Shown here: in pieces, positions 44,461-57,988 of the stretch
How positions within the stretch are numbered: the first letter of the stretch is position 1
How the letters are laid out: every line of letters begins with the position of its first letter
DNA from: Megalonaias nervosa
Lineage: Eukaryota; Mollusca; Bivalvia; Unionida; Unionidae
Direction of reading: 5' to 3'
DNA: 64,000 bases
Assembly: GCA_016617855.1 (NCBI GenBank)
Contig: JAECUM010001720.1
Span: 62,001 to 126,000, forward strand
Program-made: the position numbers and the translations under genes
The notes under the pieces: model-generated
Databases searched by the model: none
The model's input: only the letters and a program-made list of their open reading frames with translations
Told to the model about the DNA's origin: nothing

Positions 44461-44995
44461 TTTGTCATTTTCACAGACACTTTTATTCGCAGAGTTCCAT
44501 AAGCACTTCATCAGTATAACTTATTAATGAATGCTGTATCATGTCTAGTTTGTGTGTGATCAGCTAATAGTGCTTACTGTTAGTGTTTTTAATCAGTGTA
44601 CTATACTGATTATGCTTTTATTATGTACCTTTAAAGAACTGACATTTATTGTAAATATTGAAACTACTTTTTACCGTAAGAAGGTTATTAATTGGTGAGG
44701 TACCTCATAATGAGCCGATATTCTGTACTGTTTCTGAATAAACTACATGTACATGAATGTGCTTACATTGGATTTACTCAGTGTCAGTAATTTAAATCCC
44801 TCCATTGTTTTGGGGAATATTGTGGATACAGATGATAGATAGTGATGCTAGAATTCATGAATTTTGCATATTGAAACATTTCTCTGATTTCACCATGATC
44901 TCATGTGATAGCTGGTGGGTAGTTCAGTATGTTTTTTAATGTTGCCAAAAAGACTGATGGGTTTTCGTTACTGCTTTTTTGCTGTGTATAGTTAG

Positions 44996-45245
44996 GGGCC
45001 TCGAGTGTCCGAGTAGTCTAAAGCGCTCACCATTACAGATCACTGTCATCTCACCTGTCTGCATGGGTTCAAGTCTCGGGCTCGGCCAATGTGGGTTATT
45101 GAGAAAGCTTGCAAGTAGCTTCCCGTGGGTCAGTGGCTCTTTCCGCCGTTTTGCCGGGTTCTTTCTCCACCATTGATACTGGCTGCCATGTATAGCCTAT
45201 CTTGTGCTGAAAAATGGCATTAAACCCTACAACAACAACAACAAC
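44996..45245 (+). mobile_element. tRNA-headed SINE, copy D (most complete)
   Basis: The head GGGGCCTCGAGTGTCCGAGT then AGTCTAAAGCGCT is a class II tRNA (Leu/Ser)-like A box. The B box GGGTTCAAGTCTC follows a long variable region. The body includes GGTCAGTGGCTCTTTCCG, ACTGGCTGCCATGTATAGCC and TGAAAAATGGCATTAAACCC, with a CAA-rich tail ending ACAACAACAAC. This is the best copy for defining the family. Confidence 0.82.
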
Positions 45246-45509
45246 TGTGTATAATTTAAATTATACGCTTGTGTCAATTCTATAACTAATGTTACACTTG
45301 GTAAGATTGGGATAGAGGTAATTCATTGGACATCAAAAAGTAGTAGTGTTTTTTACTGAGGTAACACAGAATGGGAAAATGCTACTAGTTGTTACAGATG
45401 TCTGTATCAGATTGATAGAAAATAATCAGTTGGAGCAGTAATCATTTATAGGTAATACAAGATCATTTTTAGAATGTTATGTGGAGTACTACACCTTGCA
45501 ATGAAAATC

Positions 45510-45524
45510 AGGTCACTGTGACCT
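45510..45524. repeat. Perfect AGGTCA-CTG-TGACCT palindrome in a dispersed repeat
   Basis: An exact match to the consensus oestrogen response element (two inverted AGGTCA half-sites, 3-base spacer), followed by ATATTTCATGG. The flank resembles that of the palindrome at 28476. A similar near-match (AGGTCACAGTAACCT) lies at about 56194. Function is unproven. Confidence 0.65.
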
Positions 45525-46540
45525 ATATTTCATGGTCCAGTGACTTTTGTTAACCTTTACACTGAGCTCAATTTCTAAGGCATTGTTTCCCATGGAGTTA
45601 CAGGACATGGTTTGCAATTGTGTAATCATGGGTACAACAGCCATCAGTAACAACTAGTTCACTCTGACTTGTAATTCATGGTTCGACATTTTGCTTAACT
45701 TTGCTTTTGAGCTCGGTTTCTCTTAAGGTTTTTGTTTAGATAATTTTCTCAAACACCAGTACTCACTGACTCACTTAAGTTGGCATTCAGGTGTATCATG
45801 TTTCATTGAAAGTTTGTGACCTATATGTTGCATTGAAGTGAATTTGATTAAATTTTTATATAGACCATTTTCTCCTGTATTGTTTTTAAATATTTTCATC
45901 AACATGTTTTGCCATTTGCAAAATTTGACCACTAAATTTGCTTTTTTTCCCATCACCTCACCTAGCTTAAACAAAAAAGTCACTTCACCCAAAGTTGTGA
46001 AGTTCAGCATGAACCCAGATTTTTAATGTTCAAGTCACAAAAGTTGGTATTTAGATGTGTAAGATTTAAAGGAACAAAAAAGTACCTCTTGAATACACTT
46101 TTTTTTTTTTTTTTTACAGTATTCATTGTTTGCTGTTTGGCCATACTGCTGTTGATGGTTTTTTGTAGTGTATGTGGTTAGAGTTCACCCAGGGAAGGCA
46201 CTTTTTAAAAAATAAATGCCAGGGTACTCTGATTACTCAAGGAGTTTGAATGAAATAGATATAAAATTCTAAATTGCATCTGTGGGTGATTACACAGTAA
46301 AAGCGCCTTCACTGTTTCAAAGTACATCTTACTGGAACAGCCCTGATGATGTTTTAGTACATTATAGAGAATTTTGTCCTTTTTTATTTGGACATAATTG
46401 TCTCTTGTATTTTTCACTTTATTTATTGCTGTTTTATATGAAGATATCCACATGTGACCCAATCTTATTATTACTATTTACTACTGTAAGAAATAAATCA
46501 TCAGAGTTACAAATTTAGATTTATATTCTATTGCCTACTG

Positions 46541-46730
46541 CAAAAACAGATTGGTGTCTTACCTGGGCAAAAGCAGATTTGTCTTGATCTGTTGTTTTAC
46601 CAGGGCAAAAACAGATTTGCCTTAATCTGTTGTTTTACCTGGGCAAAAGCAGATTTGTGTCTTCGCCTGTTGCTCTACCTGGGTAAAAGCAGATTGGTGT
46701 CTTGATCTGTTGTTTTACCTGGGCAAAAGC
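46541..46730 (+). repeat. 40-bp tandem repeat
   Basis: Almost five units of CAGATTTGTGTCTTGATCTG followed by TTGTTTTACCTGGGCAAAAG, with a few substitutions. Confidence 0.85.
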
Positions 46731-47429
46731 TAAACAGTTTTGTTTCTGCACTGTGTACATAGCATCTACAACTGGTTTTACTTTTCCTTCACCCAGTGAA
46801 TATGCATATACCATTTATTGGCATCTGGCACATGCATTAGATAAAGCAAAAGTGGAATTATATGGTCATTGAATGAAAGAACTTCATTGAATCTTTTTGT
46901 TTTGTGACAGCTTCACACTGAATTTCTCAGATTTGGATATTTGAAGATCGCAATAGCAGTAGATTTCTCAACTGTGTCTGTTATTTCATTTGGATAGTCA
47001 TGATTTGCCTTTTGTATGGCACATTTTTCAAGGTGCCTATGTCAGTATTGCTCTTCTTTTTACAAGGTTACACAAGCTAGCAAGGACATCAGGCCCACAA
47101 GTCTTGTTTTTTAAGCAAAATGTTTATATCATGGTCAACCAGTACAATAAGCAACATATCATGAGGATCACTGCTAATGCAGTGATAGCCATTACAGTGT
47201 GTGTCGGTTTATTTTTTTCTTTGTCTTAAACTTCTGTTTTTCTCCAAGCATTATTTTTCATTTTAAGCAAAAGTGTTTCTAATGAAAGGTCGGTGATGTT
47301 ACCTTTGCATAGTCTGTCAAAAAGTTCCTTCTCTAAAAAATCTTTGTGCATACTTAAATTTTTATAGAGCTCTCAAAATACAAAACTACAGAAACTTGCA
47401 TGTGAAGGGAGGTTGTTGCTACATACTCT

Positions 47430-47458
47430 TTGTGTGTGTGTGTGTCTCTCTCTCTCTC
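47430..47458 (+). repeat. (TG)n(TC)n microsatellite
   Basis: About eight TG units followed by about seven TC units. Confidence 0.93.
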
Positions 47459-50400
47459 AAATATGAAAAAATAAATGGGAAATCAGCACAGTGCAGGCCA
47501 CTGTGTGCTAATGAAGTTTAGGTAATCTAACAGTCACATGCAAAACAAAAAAATAAGGTAAAATCTTTTAAATACAATGTCATTTTTTTTTTATTGAACC
47601 AAGCTTTTCTAAAGGGACCATTGTGATCTGCAGGATATGCTCCGCAAGACTTGAATCAAATTCTGTCATATTGATTACTGTTATTTTACCTGCATTTATG
47701 AACATTTTAAAACTGGTTACTTGTTATTCTTTAACATTTTAGAATTGCTACTATCATCTATCTTTGGCAGACTTTTTAAATATTTTGTCACCAGAATTTT
47801 TCATTTTCTTCAGACTTGAATATATCCACAGTTACAGATTTTATCCATGGTGCTTCCCTATCATAAATGCTGACTTACTCAAATGCTGCAAATTTCAGAG
47901 TTGATATTTTCAGTTTGCTATCATTTTCAGTAAATTGTTACACAGTTGTAATTTAAATTTTTCTACCAGTAATTTATCCCTGTGCCATTAATATTCTTAT
48001 GTCATTATTTGGAATTGATATCATTAACCTGAAAATGACAAAAGTATATGTACAATGTACTTCATTAAAAGGTGGTATCATTATAAGTCAGTATAATCTC
48101 TGGTTCCAGTGGGCAGTACTATAATGGGGGAGTGTGTTTTTTGAAACTATACTATCATATTATAATCCATGTTTAAGATGCCCAATTGCAGTTGGCATTG
48201 ACTCAGATCTGCTGTCACATACTGCAGTGGCAGATCATAGTCTTTGCTAGATGTTTTACTGAATTTTTCATATGAACAGCAATGATCTGGGACTATGCTT
48301 TATGTATTGGATCCATGTTATACACAGCTAAAAACAGTATACTACAACTGTAATTGATGATTTTGTTATGGTGTGTTTTTCATTTTGTCGAACATATGAC
48401 CAAAGACAAGCAAAGATCTTATTGGCTTGTTAACACTGTAGAGACTACTACTGGTCAGATTTTGTTAAATGCCTGCATTAAAGTAGAGCATATTATGTTA
48501 CAATGCCATTTCATGACTGGTACAAATTTGGGTTCCTCATGAATTGAATTCTGCACCAGTCAATGTTTAGGTCAAAAGATGAGAATTCTAAATTGTATCA
48601 TTGGGTGACTACTCAAATAATGCCTTCCCAGAGTTCCATGTATTGTTTTTACTGGAATAGCCCTTGGGTCTCGTTATTTTGCCAGTTGAGATATTAGTAC
48701 CACTTTCCTCTCCTGCCAGTGACATGGCATCTTCCTCAACAATGATATGATTTTGTGTCAAGGCAAGACGTCCTTGAGAAAAATTCTTGTGAAAGTCAAA
48801 GGGAAATTATCATTTACATACCATTTGATCTCTGTAATTGATGGCATCAATTCCATGTCATTCATTTTGAATTGTGTTCTTTTGTAGATGAGAAACTCTG
48901 GATGATAAGGAGTAATACTAACACGGAATGAATGTTGTGATATTAATTTGTTGAAACAAAAACATTAATAAGAGAAGTGATGCAATATTTTTTATATGCA
49001 TACTTTGTATCACATGGGATGTAATGTAATTGTAATTATCAAACTGTTTGCTGTGTGAAATTGCTGCTTCTGCCTGTGTTATGTATATTTATGCACATGC
49101 TGTATTGATAATATTCACAGTAGTGTTCAAGATAAATGTGTTTACCAGATTTATTATCACTGTAGCCATGTACAAATATAACGCATACTCATTTGCTGAT
49201 TATCAGTATATTGGTTACATGCTTTATCTTTTCTGTCTCCATACATGCAGTGTATTTCTAGTACATAAATCATTTAGTTTCTGAAATTATTTGTAAGAAT
49301 AAATGTATAATATGTTAACAAATACCTTATTTTGGGGCTGATAGCTCTGAAGTTTTGAATTATGTAACTTTATAAAACTTTGATATTTTTACATAGCTAA
49401 GGGTCCAAGCAACCCAGAATCATTAAAAGTTGTTTAGGTTGGTATGCATTTTCATTTGCTGCTGTTAGCTGAATATCTTTCCCCAATTAAGGGTCATGAC
49501 ATGGAAGAGTACAGGGAAAACAAGCCCTGCTGCTAATTGCCCCAAAAAATAATAGCATAATTCGTGTTCCAAAATTCATCAGATTTGTACAAGTTGAAGA
49601 TCATAGACTTGTCAAACACGCACGAGGAAATGGGTATGTTGATGAGTGAATTATCTATCTTAACCATGACACATTGAGATCACATTGGTTTTCCACAACA
49701 GACAGCCAGGGCAGTCAATTTATAGTAGGCAGTAAATCAATAAAGATTTTCCAAGGTTTCATATACTTTTTCTAAACTTCATAATTTTCTTTCACATAAC
49801 CGTTGCTGCAGTTATTGAAATTAGATAAGAATTCTTCTATCTAAATATTTAAAACAGAAATCTTGCAGTTGCATCATTTTACATCCATTCTCTCTCAGAT
49901 TTCATTGTGCTACAATCAACCAAGGTAAAAAATGTCATAATGTAATGATAACATCATTTTGAACTGCAATGTAAGCATCGATTTTACAAAAGCAGGCTAT
50001 GGTACCTTAAATCTGTAGACTATGCCCTTGCTGCAGGTAGCATGGATCCTGATCTAAAGGCGTATTATTTGACAGCAGGTCTTGTTCTAAACTATTGCAT
50101 GGGTGGTAATATACAGGTGTAATAATTTATTTGGAACTTGCTGATATCCATGGACATTCCAGACCTGCCAACCTATCAGATTTTGCCATATGACCCTTTA
50201 AAATATGGACTTGTTGAGTAAGAACTCATATTGTGGAAATACAGTTGTTTGCGGTAAAATCTGGATACTTTGCTTGGCCATGTTTGATTCGAATCCAGAT
50301 TTCATATTAGATTCAGTTGAATTGGTCAGGGAACCAGACTAACTTTACATGAGTACTTCAGACTCTTTAAACTTTGCATATTTTGTGATGCAAAATGTCT

Positions 50401-50849
50401 GCATGATCAAGCTGTTCTTTTTTTTGTTAAATGGCATCCAACATGCGACATGTCTGGACAAATGGGACAATAAACCTTTTAAAAAGTTTTAATAGTACAA
50501 AAGAATAAAAGTGATTATTCAGATTCTTATGGGAAAAGCCAGGAAGGGTAATAATTACATTTAGTAGATATGTGTTGATTTGAGTATGTCACATGGCAGG
50601 AAAGATGTTTGCCATTGCCACAGCCAATGTGAAAATTTTTAAGGATTATGTCAAATTGAGAGATATGAAGAAGCCATTGAGCTCCTTAGGGTTTGGAATT
50701 GCAATTTTTGCAACTGTAGTGAAGGTAGTTAAGGTTCAAGTAAACTTGACAAAATTTAAGAGTTAAAAATGATGTTTACTTCCACAGCATCAATCTTGAA
50801 TCACACTTCTTGACTTTTAAGTGCATGTTTTCTAGCTTGACAGTAGCAG

Positions 50850-50955
50850 TACATATTTTGTTACACCTTACTGAAAACTAGTCCAACTTGCAGAAAAAAT
50901 TTGACTGCCTTACTGAGAAGGTCTTGTTGGGATTGACAGGTCTGACATTCACTAT
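50850..50955 (+). repeat. Dispersed repeat, second copy
   Basis: Collinear with 1020-1145: TTACACCTTACTGAAAAC, AACTTGCAGAAAA, CTTACTGAGAAGGTC and GACAGGTCTGACA. The two copies are too diverged to be a recent duplication. Confidence 0.5.
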
Positions 50956-51997
50956 CTCTCTATTCAGAAAGTTGTAGGTAAATCATACAAAATAACATGC
51001 AAGAAAAAGATTGAGGCAAAAGGAGAAGAGTTGTTGCTCTGAATTCTGTTGACATTCTCTTTGAGCTAAACAGTAATATCATTTTTAGAATTTGTGTCTG
51101 GTTAGTATACCTGTATTAGACAAAATTATTTATTTATTATCATTAATGTGTATTTAAAGCAAATTGTATGCTTTGTGGAAATATGCAGGACCACTTGAGA
51201 ATTTTAGTATATTTTTATGCATAATTTTGTTTGCAATACCAATGACATGCTGATCATGTACATTTCAGTTTCACTTCTTGCATAAACAGTCATGAGACAT
51301 GATGTTGTAAATTCCTTATGAATGTGTTTTATACATTCATTATTGGCAGTGCTCAAGTCATTTTACTTCACAACTTAACTTTCCACCAACACCCTTGGGA
51401 TAGTTATTACCTATCTGCCGCTGGACCAAGAGTGTTAGTGAAAATGTCATTCATTGAATTAGATATTATTGCACAGTATTGGTTTCATCTTGTAATTCAT
51501 TTATAAGAATTTTATCATAATATCATGAAAATAGTCCTTTACTGCACTAGCTGTTGATTCCCTAATGAATATCATGTGACACTGGTGCAAACAGTTGATG
51601 TGAGACCCTTGTATGTCTACAATACAGATTTAAATTTGGTGGGGAAAAAGTAAGTATTGAAATAAATCCTAAGGGCTGATACTTAATTAAAAGTAGCTTT
51701 AATAATGTTTTGCATTTTGTGCATTTTTCATTGCTAAAAAGTGAATATTTACAAAAATGGAACAGGTCTTGCCCATCATTGTCACCATTAAATGACAAAT
51801 AAATAACACTTTCATTTGTTTAAATATGTGTATTATAGTCCTTAAATAAAACTCATCATACCCCTTAGCATGAAAGTAAATTAGTACAAGTGAATTATAA
51901 ATTGTGTGTGTGCATGCTGTAGTTTCCAAAAACATTTAATTCATCATCAAATGAGTTCATTTTATGCTTTCTTTTCATCGTTTTAAAGAAGGGATGT

Positions 51998-52109
51998 TGT
52001 ATGTATGTATGTATGTATGTTGGTAAGTATATATGCATGCGTATATTATTAGAATGTACATACATGTATATAAAGTCCATATAAATTGGGGTCTTATTCC
52101 TCTATACAT

Positions 52110-52142
<33 letters not shown>
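51998..52142 (+). repeat. (GTAT)n and (CT)n microsatellites
   Basis: Five GTAT units at 51999-52021 and a CT run of about 16 units, interrupted once, at 52111-52142. Confidence 0.92.
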
Positions 52143-52760
52143 GATTTTGGCTATTTAGTGTATATATTCAGAAGACATAAATAAACAATTAATAGAGTTT
52201 CAAAACTTGTAGCCATTGGTGAACAACTGTAAATTACTTATTGGTGTTCTTAAATTGGAAATTTGTCAAGGAAGAATGATTTATTCAGTTCAGATTATTA
52301 TGGTTTGGTTAATTGTTTTGTTTTTCCATTGACATTTATTATTTGTAATTGTGTGGTCAATATAATATTTATTTTTAATTGTTCGATTGATTACTTGTTT
52401 ATTAGCTTATATAAAGATTGAACATACTAATCCTTTGCTTAATTTCCTCTCTCTCCACCCCCAAGCCCTGCTACCTACCTACTCCATGGGAACACAGGGA
52501 TACAGATAAGGCCCACTTTGCCCTAATACATGCTACAAGAGGCAACTAATGGAGGCAACCTTTTTGCCTGAGCTGTATCCTAAAATAAACATCATACTCT
52601 GACTATCCTGAAATTATTTATAAAGTTAGGTTTGTAAAAAAACACAAAATTGACTTTTTAATTTTAAGGATTTTACTCTTTTTGGCCTTTATTTTTGTTT
52701 TGATTGCCATTATCTGATGCCTAAATTTACTTGGCACTATAATGCCAGAATTGAACATTA

Positions 52761-52791
52761 TACATACATACATACATACATACCTACCTAC
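52761..52791 (+). repeat. (CATA)n microsatellite
   Basis: Five tandem CATA units followed by two CCTA units. Confidence 0.92.
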
Positions 52792-54007
52792 TTTGCTCCA
52801 CAAATTCACCTTCTTATTTGTGGAAAATTTACTTCGTGATTATCTATCTGTGCATATAGATATCTCTTAAAATTGAAATATAATCTTCTAACCTGGATTG
52901 TTCAAAGTCTCAAAACAATAACAGAATATTGGATACATGAAGGAAGATTGTCCGACACAGTCTCAGATCTAAGGTGATTGTCAAAGGTTTCATTGTGTAT
53001 TTATAATATTTAATCAGATATTTAAAATGATTCATTCAGATTGCATTAACTTCTAATTTGATTTGATCTGGACTAGCCATTTTTCTATAAACACTTCATA
53101 TAGTCGGCATAACACTAAACACATCTTTTGATAATTATGTGGTTCTTAAAAGAATTTCTATTGCACTTTCATGGATAGTGAATACTGATTTATGAACAGG
53201 ACCATTAGGTCATGACTGTTACGGTGAAATATGGAGACTAAATGGTTATTTGTATCGGTGTCACATGACTTGCCCAAGGGAACATCCCAGTGTAAGTCTT
53301 TTGACAGTTTTATCCTGGTCACAGTGAAATGTCTTGAGTTTGATAATTGCTCCACCTTGTTATACTCTTTATGATTGTGTGGTTCCTTCCACAAGTCAAA
53401 ATGAGATACACACACTGAAAATTTTGGGGTTATAATGGTCTTTTTAACACTTGTCACAGCATTTTCATTTAACTTAAGGGAAGGTTGGACTGTGGCACAG
53501 ATTGTTTTTCAGAAAAAGAGCACATGAAATGTTAGCATGTCTATTACAAGGTCTTTGAGTGATTTTGAGATGTGTTGCATTTCTCTCAAATCAACATAGC
53601 ACCAAAGAAGATAATACATGATTTGTCTGTTTTCATCATTTTGCATTCAGAACTTATGAAGATTTCTTGAACAGTTGTTTTATTTAGGTTGGTTTATGTT
53701 TAACAATACATTAACACATGCAAGGTTATATCAAGCTGGTGCAATTGGAGTTGAGTACATTGTCCAGAGACATGCCAACTGGTCTTGGCATTTAATATTT
53801 AAAAGAGCATAACTTTAGGAGTATATACAACCTACTTACGACAGTGTCCTGTTATTTTCAGCTGTGTGTTAAAATCATACCATCCAGAAGACATTTTTTT
53901 ACATAGGGCAGGCTTTATTTGCTCAAAATTCACAACTAGTTTAGCACTAGTGCAGTACAGATTACGAGTAAAAAACGGGGAGAAAATGAAACTAGAAACA
54001 ACTGTAT

Positions 54008-54195
54008 ACTCCATGTGACAGGCAGTATAAGTGTTGTATGTACTGTATTCCACATGCTGAGCACTCTAAGTCTTTTGTTTCCTATACTCCCAAGTGAAAG
54101 AGTATAAGTGTTACATGTCCTGTACTTAATGTGACAGGGAGTGTAAGTGTTGTGTCCTATACTCCATGTGACAGGGAGTACAAGTACTATGTGTT
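54008..54195 (+). repeat. Short tandem repeat, 40-60 bp units
   Basis: Four irregular units share TACTCC(A/C)(T/A)GTGACAGG-type and GAGT(A/G)TAAGTGTT(A/G) blocks. Confidence 0.68.
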
Positions 54196-56282
54196 CTTTA
54201 AATTTTTGGGGGTTTTATTGCCATGCTTGTGAAAGACGAGACAGTTATCACTTTTCCTGTGTCAGTTTATTATCTCAGTGTTAAGGTTCTATATTTAAGT
54301 GTTTGAAAGCCTTGTATCCTCCACATCAGTAGCTGTTATTCATCTGAAACATTGCAAAAATGTTATTGTACAGTTGTCTAAAAATTTCTATACCAATTTG
54401 CTTAGAGTTCTGTCTCACCTGCGTAAATAGCATTATTCACATGTGGGACACCTGTTTAGCAGGACATTTGTTATGCATTATTTGTAAATTTTATCATAGT
54501 TTTTATGAATAAAATCTTCCATAACAGTGAGTCAAACCAGAATCACTTTTGCTTGGCAGTGGTCATCGATTAACTTTGTTCCACATCACTGTTTAACGAA
54601 ACGATCAGCAGTGCTTGGCTATTGAAGATAGATCAGGACATAACATTTGAGACTAGTTCTTCATTGCAGATTAGCTAAAGAACTGTTAGAAGTTTCTTTA
54701 TATGTTCTATAATTGCATGGAATTTGACACTTGGTCTGGTTTTCTAATCATTTCATATAAACTCCAATAGTGCATATTAATATTTTTAACTTTTCAATCA
54801 GTTGAGTAAATTATGATGCAGTGAAAGAGTGGAAATTGTATTCGTTTTCAGACTGATTTAAAGCAAGTGTTAGTATGTATTAAATAAATCACAATGATAT
54901 CATCTTTGTGTTGTTAAGAAGTGTATATATACATATATAGGGCATGAACATTAGCATCCTTTGAGTATTGATAAATAGCACATTACATGTGTATCGCAGT
55001 GATACATGTTTGACCATTGTATTGCAGGTTCTTTTTTAATGCTTATCTCGTGTATCAAAGATGGCTTCTTATGTACTTTGCTGACCTCAGTGAATTACAT
55101 TGACATTACACATTTGTAGGACCTTCCAGTGCAAACTGTTGACATTTTTTTTATTATTCACAAATATATTCATCTTGTTTCGCTTGTCTGTAGAGTGTAA
55201 TGATTTTTAGTCAGTTTTGGTTGTGATGAATAAATAATGGTCTTGTAGGTAAAAAATGTTAATATTTTAGAAAGTCATCCCGATGATATCTTTTTTAATC
55301 AAGTTAAACTTAAAGCTTTAAATGTGAATTTATCTTTTGTTTGTTTAATGAGCTATGATAGTGTATCTAAATCATATTTTTATATCCATTATCGTGTCTT
55401 TTTAGCAAATTTTATTACTTGTGATTTTAACATAACTTTTACTTACCTTGATTTGCTCCACATTTCATTTTTATAGAACTTCATAGTTAAACATTTTATC
55501 ATGCTCTTAAACATCGTCATTTTTCCCTTCCACTTGTACTGGCAACTCTTTCCAGTCATCCTTATTTCTTATTACTCATTCTCTCTGATTAAAAATGCTC
55601 AAAATGTACTTATATTTGATGTTTTCTTTTTCCAATTTATTGCAAAGCTTGACATAACTCATGTTTTCATCCATTTGCATGTTCGTATGTCCAGCCGTTC
55701 ACACCCTAGATTAAATTACAAGTTAATATATTCCTTTTTTTTTTTTCAAAAACATTTTGTTCCACCCTCTTTGGATTTGGACTATAGCTGAGGTGCAGGC
55801 TTGACATGCAGGCCATAACCAGCTTCTTGTGTCCTTTATTCATGAGAATGTGTCACTTCTATCATGTCCATCTATATCAGTGAAGCAGGCAGGGCATGCG
55901 GTTGTAGGGTTGTGGATATATGTACATGTGTATGTGCGTATCTACAGTATTTAAATGAAGATCACCTCAATAATCATCATGCATATGTTGAGGAGGTCTT
56001 CTCGGTGAGTACATCTCCCTATTTGCCGATCAGGTGACTTGGACTAATATTTCATGCATCGTTGGATTCAGCAATGTTTCTGTTAAATACCTGCAGATCA
56101 TGTTTTTGTGTTAGCTTTGGATCTAGACCAGACTTGGATGGCATGCAGTCTGGGTAAAAGAAACCTAATGGTTTTGGGGTCAAGAAATGAAAGGTCAGGT
56201 CACAGTAACCTGAAAAATAAAATGTTTCCAAAAGATAGATAAATTTGCTTTTAGCCAATATACAGTCACCAGTTCATACATG

Positions 56283-56350
56283 ACTTTGACCACAGTAGCT
56301 CAGTTGGTAGTGCATCAGACTCATAATCCAAGGGTCACAGGTCTCTACTA
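56283..56350 (+). repeat. tRNA-Met-like SINE head or tRNA relic
   Basis: GTAGCTCAGTTGGTAGTGCA is a good A box, and CAGACTCATAATCCAAG gives a CAT anticodon position as in elongator tRNA-Met. The expected GGTTCGA B box is eroded (GGTCTCTAC) and no acceptor stem closes, so it is not a functional tRNA. Confidence 0.6.
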
Positions 56351-57063
56351 GAAAAAGCCAACCCAGATTAGCTGCTTCAGTGTGTTGTAGGAAACGGCAT
56401 CAAGCTCTCATTTCCTCAGCATGATAGAGTCAAAAATGGGTTAAAAGTGCTGTTAAAACCAACAAAATGGAGGCAAGAAAAAAAAACAAACTTCGGAACC
56501 AATGGTCACCATGGCACAAATAAAGAAAATAGTATCTGTTAAAGAACTTGAATAACAAATAACATGTCTGCATCAAACTTAGTTGATGGCAACTTAGTTG
56601 ATGGCTTGCTGTTGTCAAAGAAGTAAGCTATGGATATTAGTGTTGAAAGGTCCAGGATGAAAGTCACAGTAATCCAATGAAAAGCAAAAGCTGTTTCACA
56701 ATAATTTGTATTTGAAACCATGTTTTATTAACAAACTTCATGAATGGTTTACCACTGGAACAAGGAGGGGCCTATTGGCTTTATTGAGTTCATGGACAGC
56801 CTCGTTAAATGTAAAAACTGTCAAGGATGAGAGGCACATAGAAAAGTTGTACATCTCTTTTCAAAGGGCTTTTTTGATGACCTTTTTGTCTTATTTTGGA
56901 GATAGCTGCCCATTTTATTTCTAGCGGGATTTTCTTGTTTTGTTTGTAAATTCTATTGAAACATTAACCAGCATATATACCTGAGACTTCTACACACAAT
57001 GAGCACATGTATTGGCAATCATTCTCAAAAACAACTCGCTCCATTTTACTAAACAACAAACAA

Positions 57064-57683
57064 GAATACTGTCAATCTAAATAACCCCCTATTTCCACTG
57101 TATTCACTATAGGACATGGATACTGTCAATCTCAATAGCCCCCATTTCCATTGTATTCCCCATAGGACATGGATACTGTCAATCTTAATAGCCCCCATTT
57201 ACAATGTATTTCCCATTGGACAGAGATATTGTCAATCTTAACAGCCCCCATTTCCATTGTATTCCCCATAGGACATGGATACTGTCAATCTTAATAGCCC
57301 CCATTTTCATTGTATTCCCCATAGGACATGGATACTGTCAATCTTAATAGCCCCCATTTTCATTGCACTACCCATAAGATCAGAATACTGCCAATTCATC
57401 TTTGCATCTCCCATTTCATTGTACTCCCCACTGAACAAAGGATTCGGCCAATTTGAATTGCCCCCAATTTCATTTTATTTCTCATAGGACCAAAATATTG
57501 CCAATTCATCTTAACATCCCCCTATTCCTTTTTATTCCTCATATAACAAGGGTGCTACCAATTACTCTTAATGGCCCCCATTTCCATTGTATTCCCCACA
57601 GGGCATGGATACTGGCAATTTCCATTTTTTTTTTTTCTCTTTATAGGGCAAGGATATTGACCATTATTCTCAACAGCCCCAAA
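57064..57683 (+). repeat. 53-bp minisatellite, about 12 units
   Basis: Unit: ATACTGTCAATCTTAATAGC, then CCCCATTTCCATTGTATTCC, then CCATAGGACATGG. Units 2 to 6 are near-identical; those after about 57380 are more diverged and vary in length. The repeat-derived open frames on both strands are not genes. Confidence 0.92.
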
Positions 57684-57988
57684 TGAAAAGTCTCCTAACA
57701 TTCTGAGTAGCCTATATCTTTCAGTACTGATACACTCTGAAAATTTAACTGCATATAACCCAATTAGACTATAGTGAAGTCTGAACTGCAAGTGTACTTG
57801 AACTGGATATTTTGAACTATTACTTCACAAACATATAAAATAACTATGTCGAGGAAGACACAGACCATCCATTGCAAGAGGTTCCTCTCTTGCATAAATT
57901 ATGAAGTTCCAACCAATCCTCCTTTTGAATTTTCTATAGTTAATGTAAGTGAATATGATGTATTCTGTACCTTCATCACACTAATGTT

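Noticed and set aside
56283..56350. tRNA-Met gene
   Set aside because: The A box and anticodon position look good, but the T arm and acceptor stem do not form, so it is a SINE head or relic.
57275..57791. Repetitive open frames on both strands
   Set aside because: They are produced by the 53-bp minisatellite and have no independent support.
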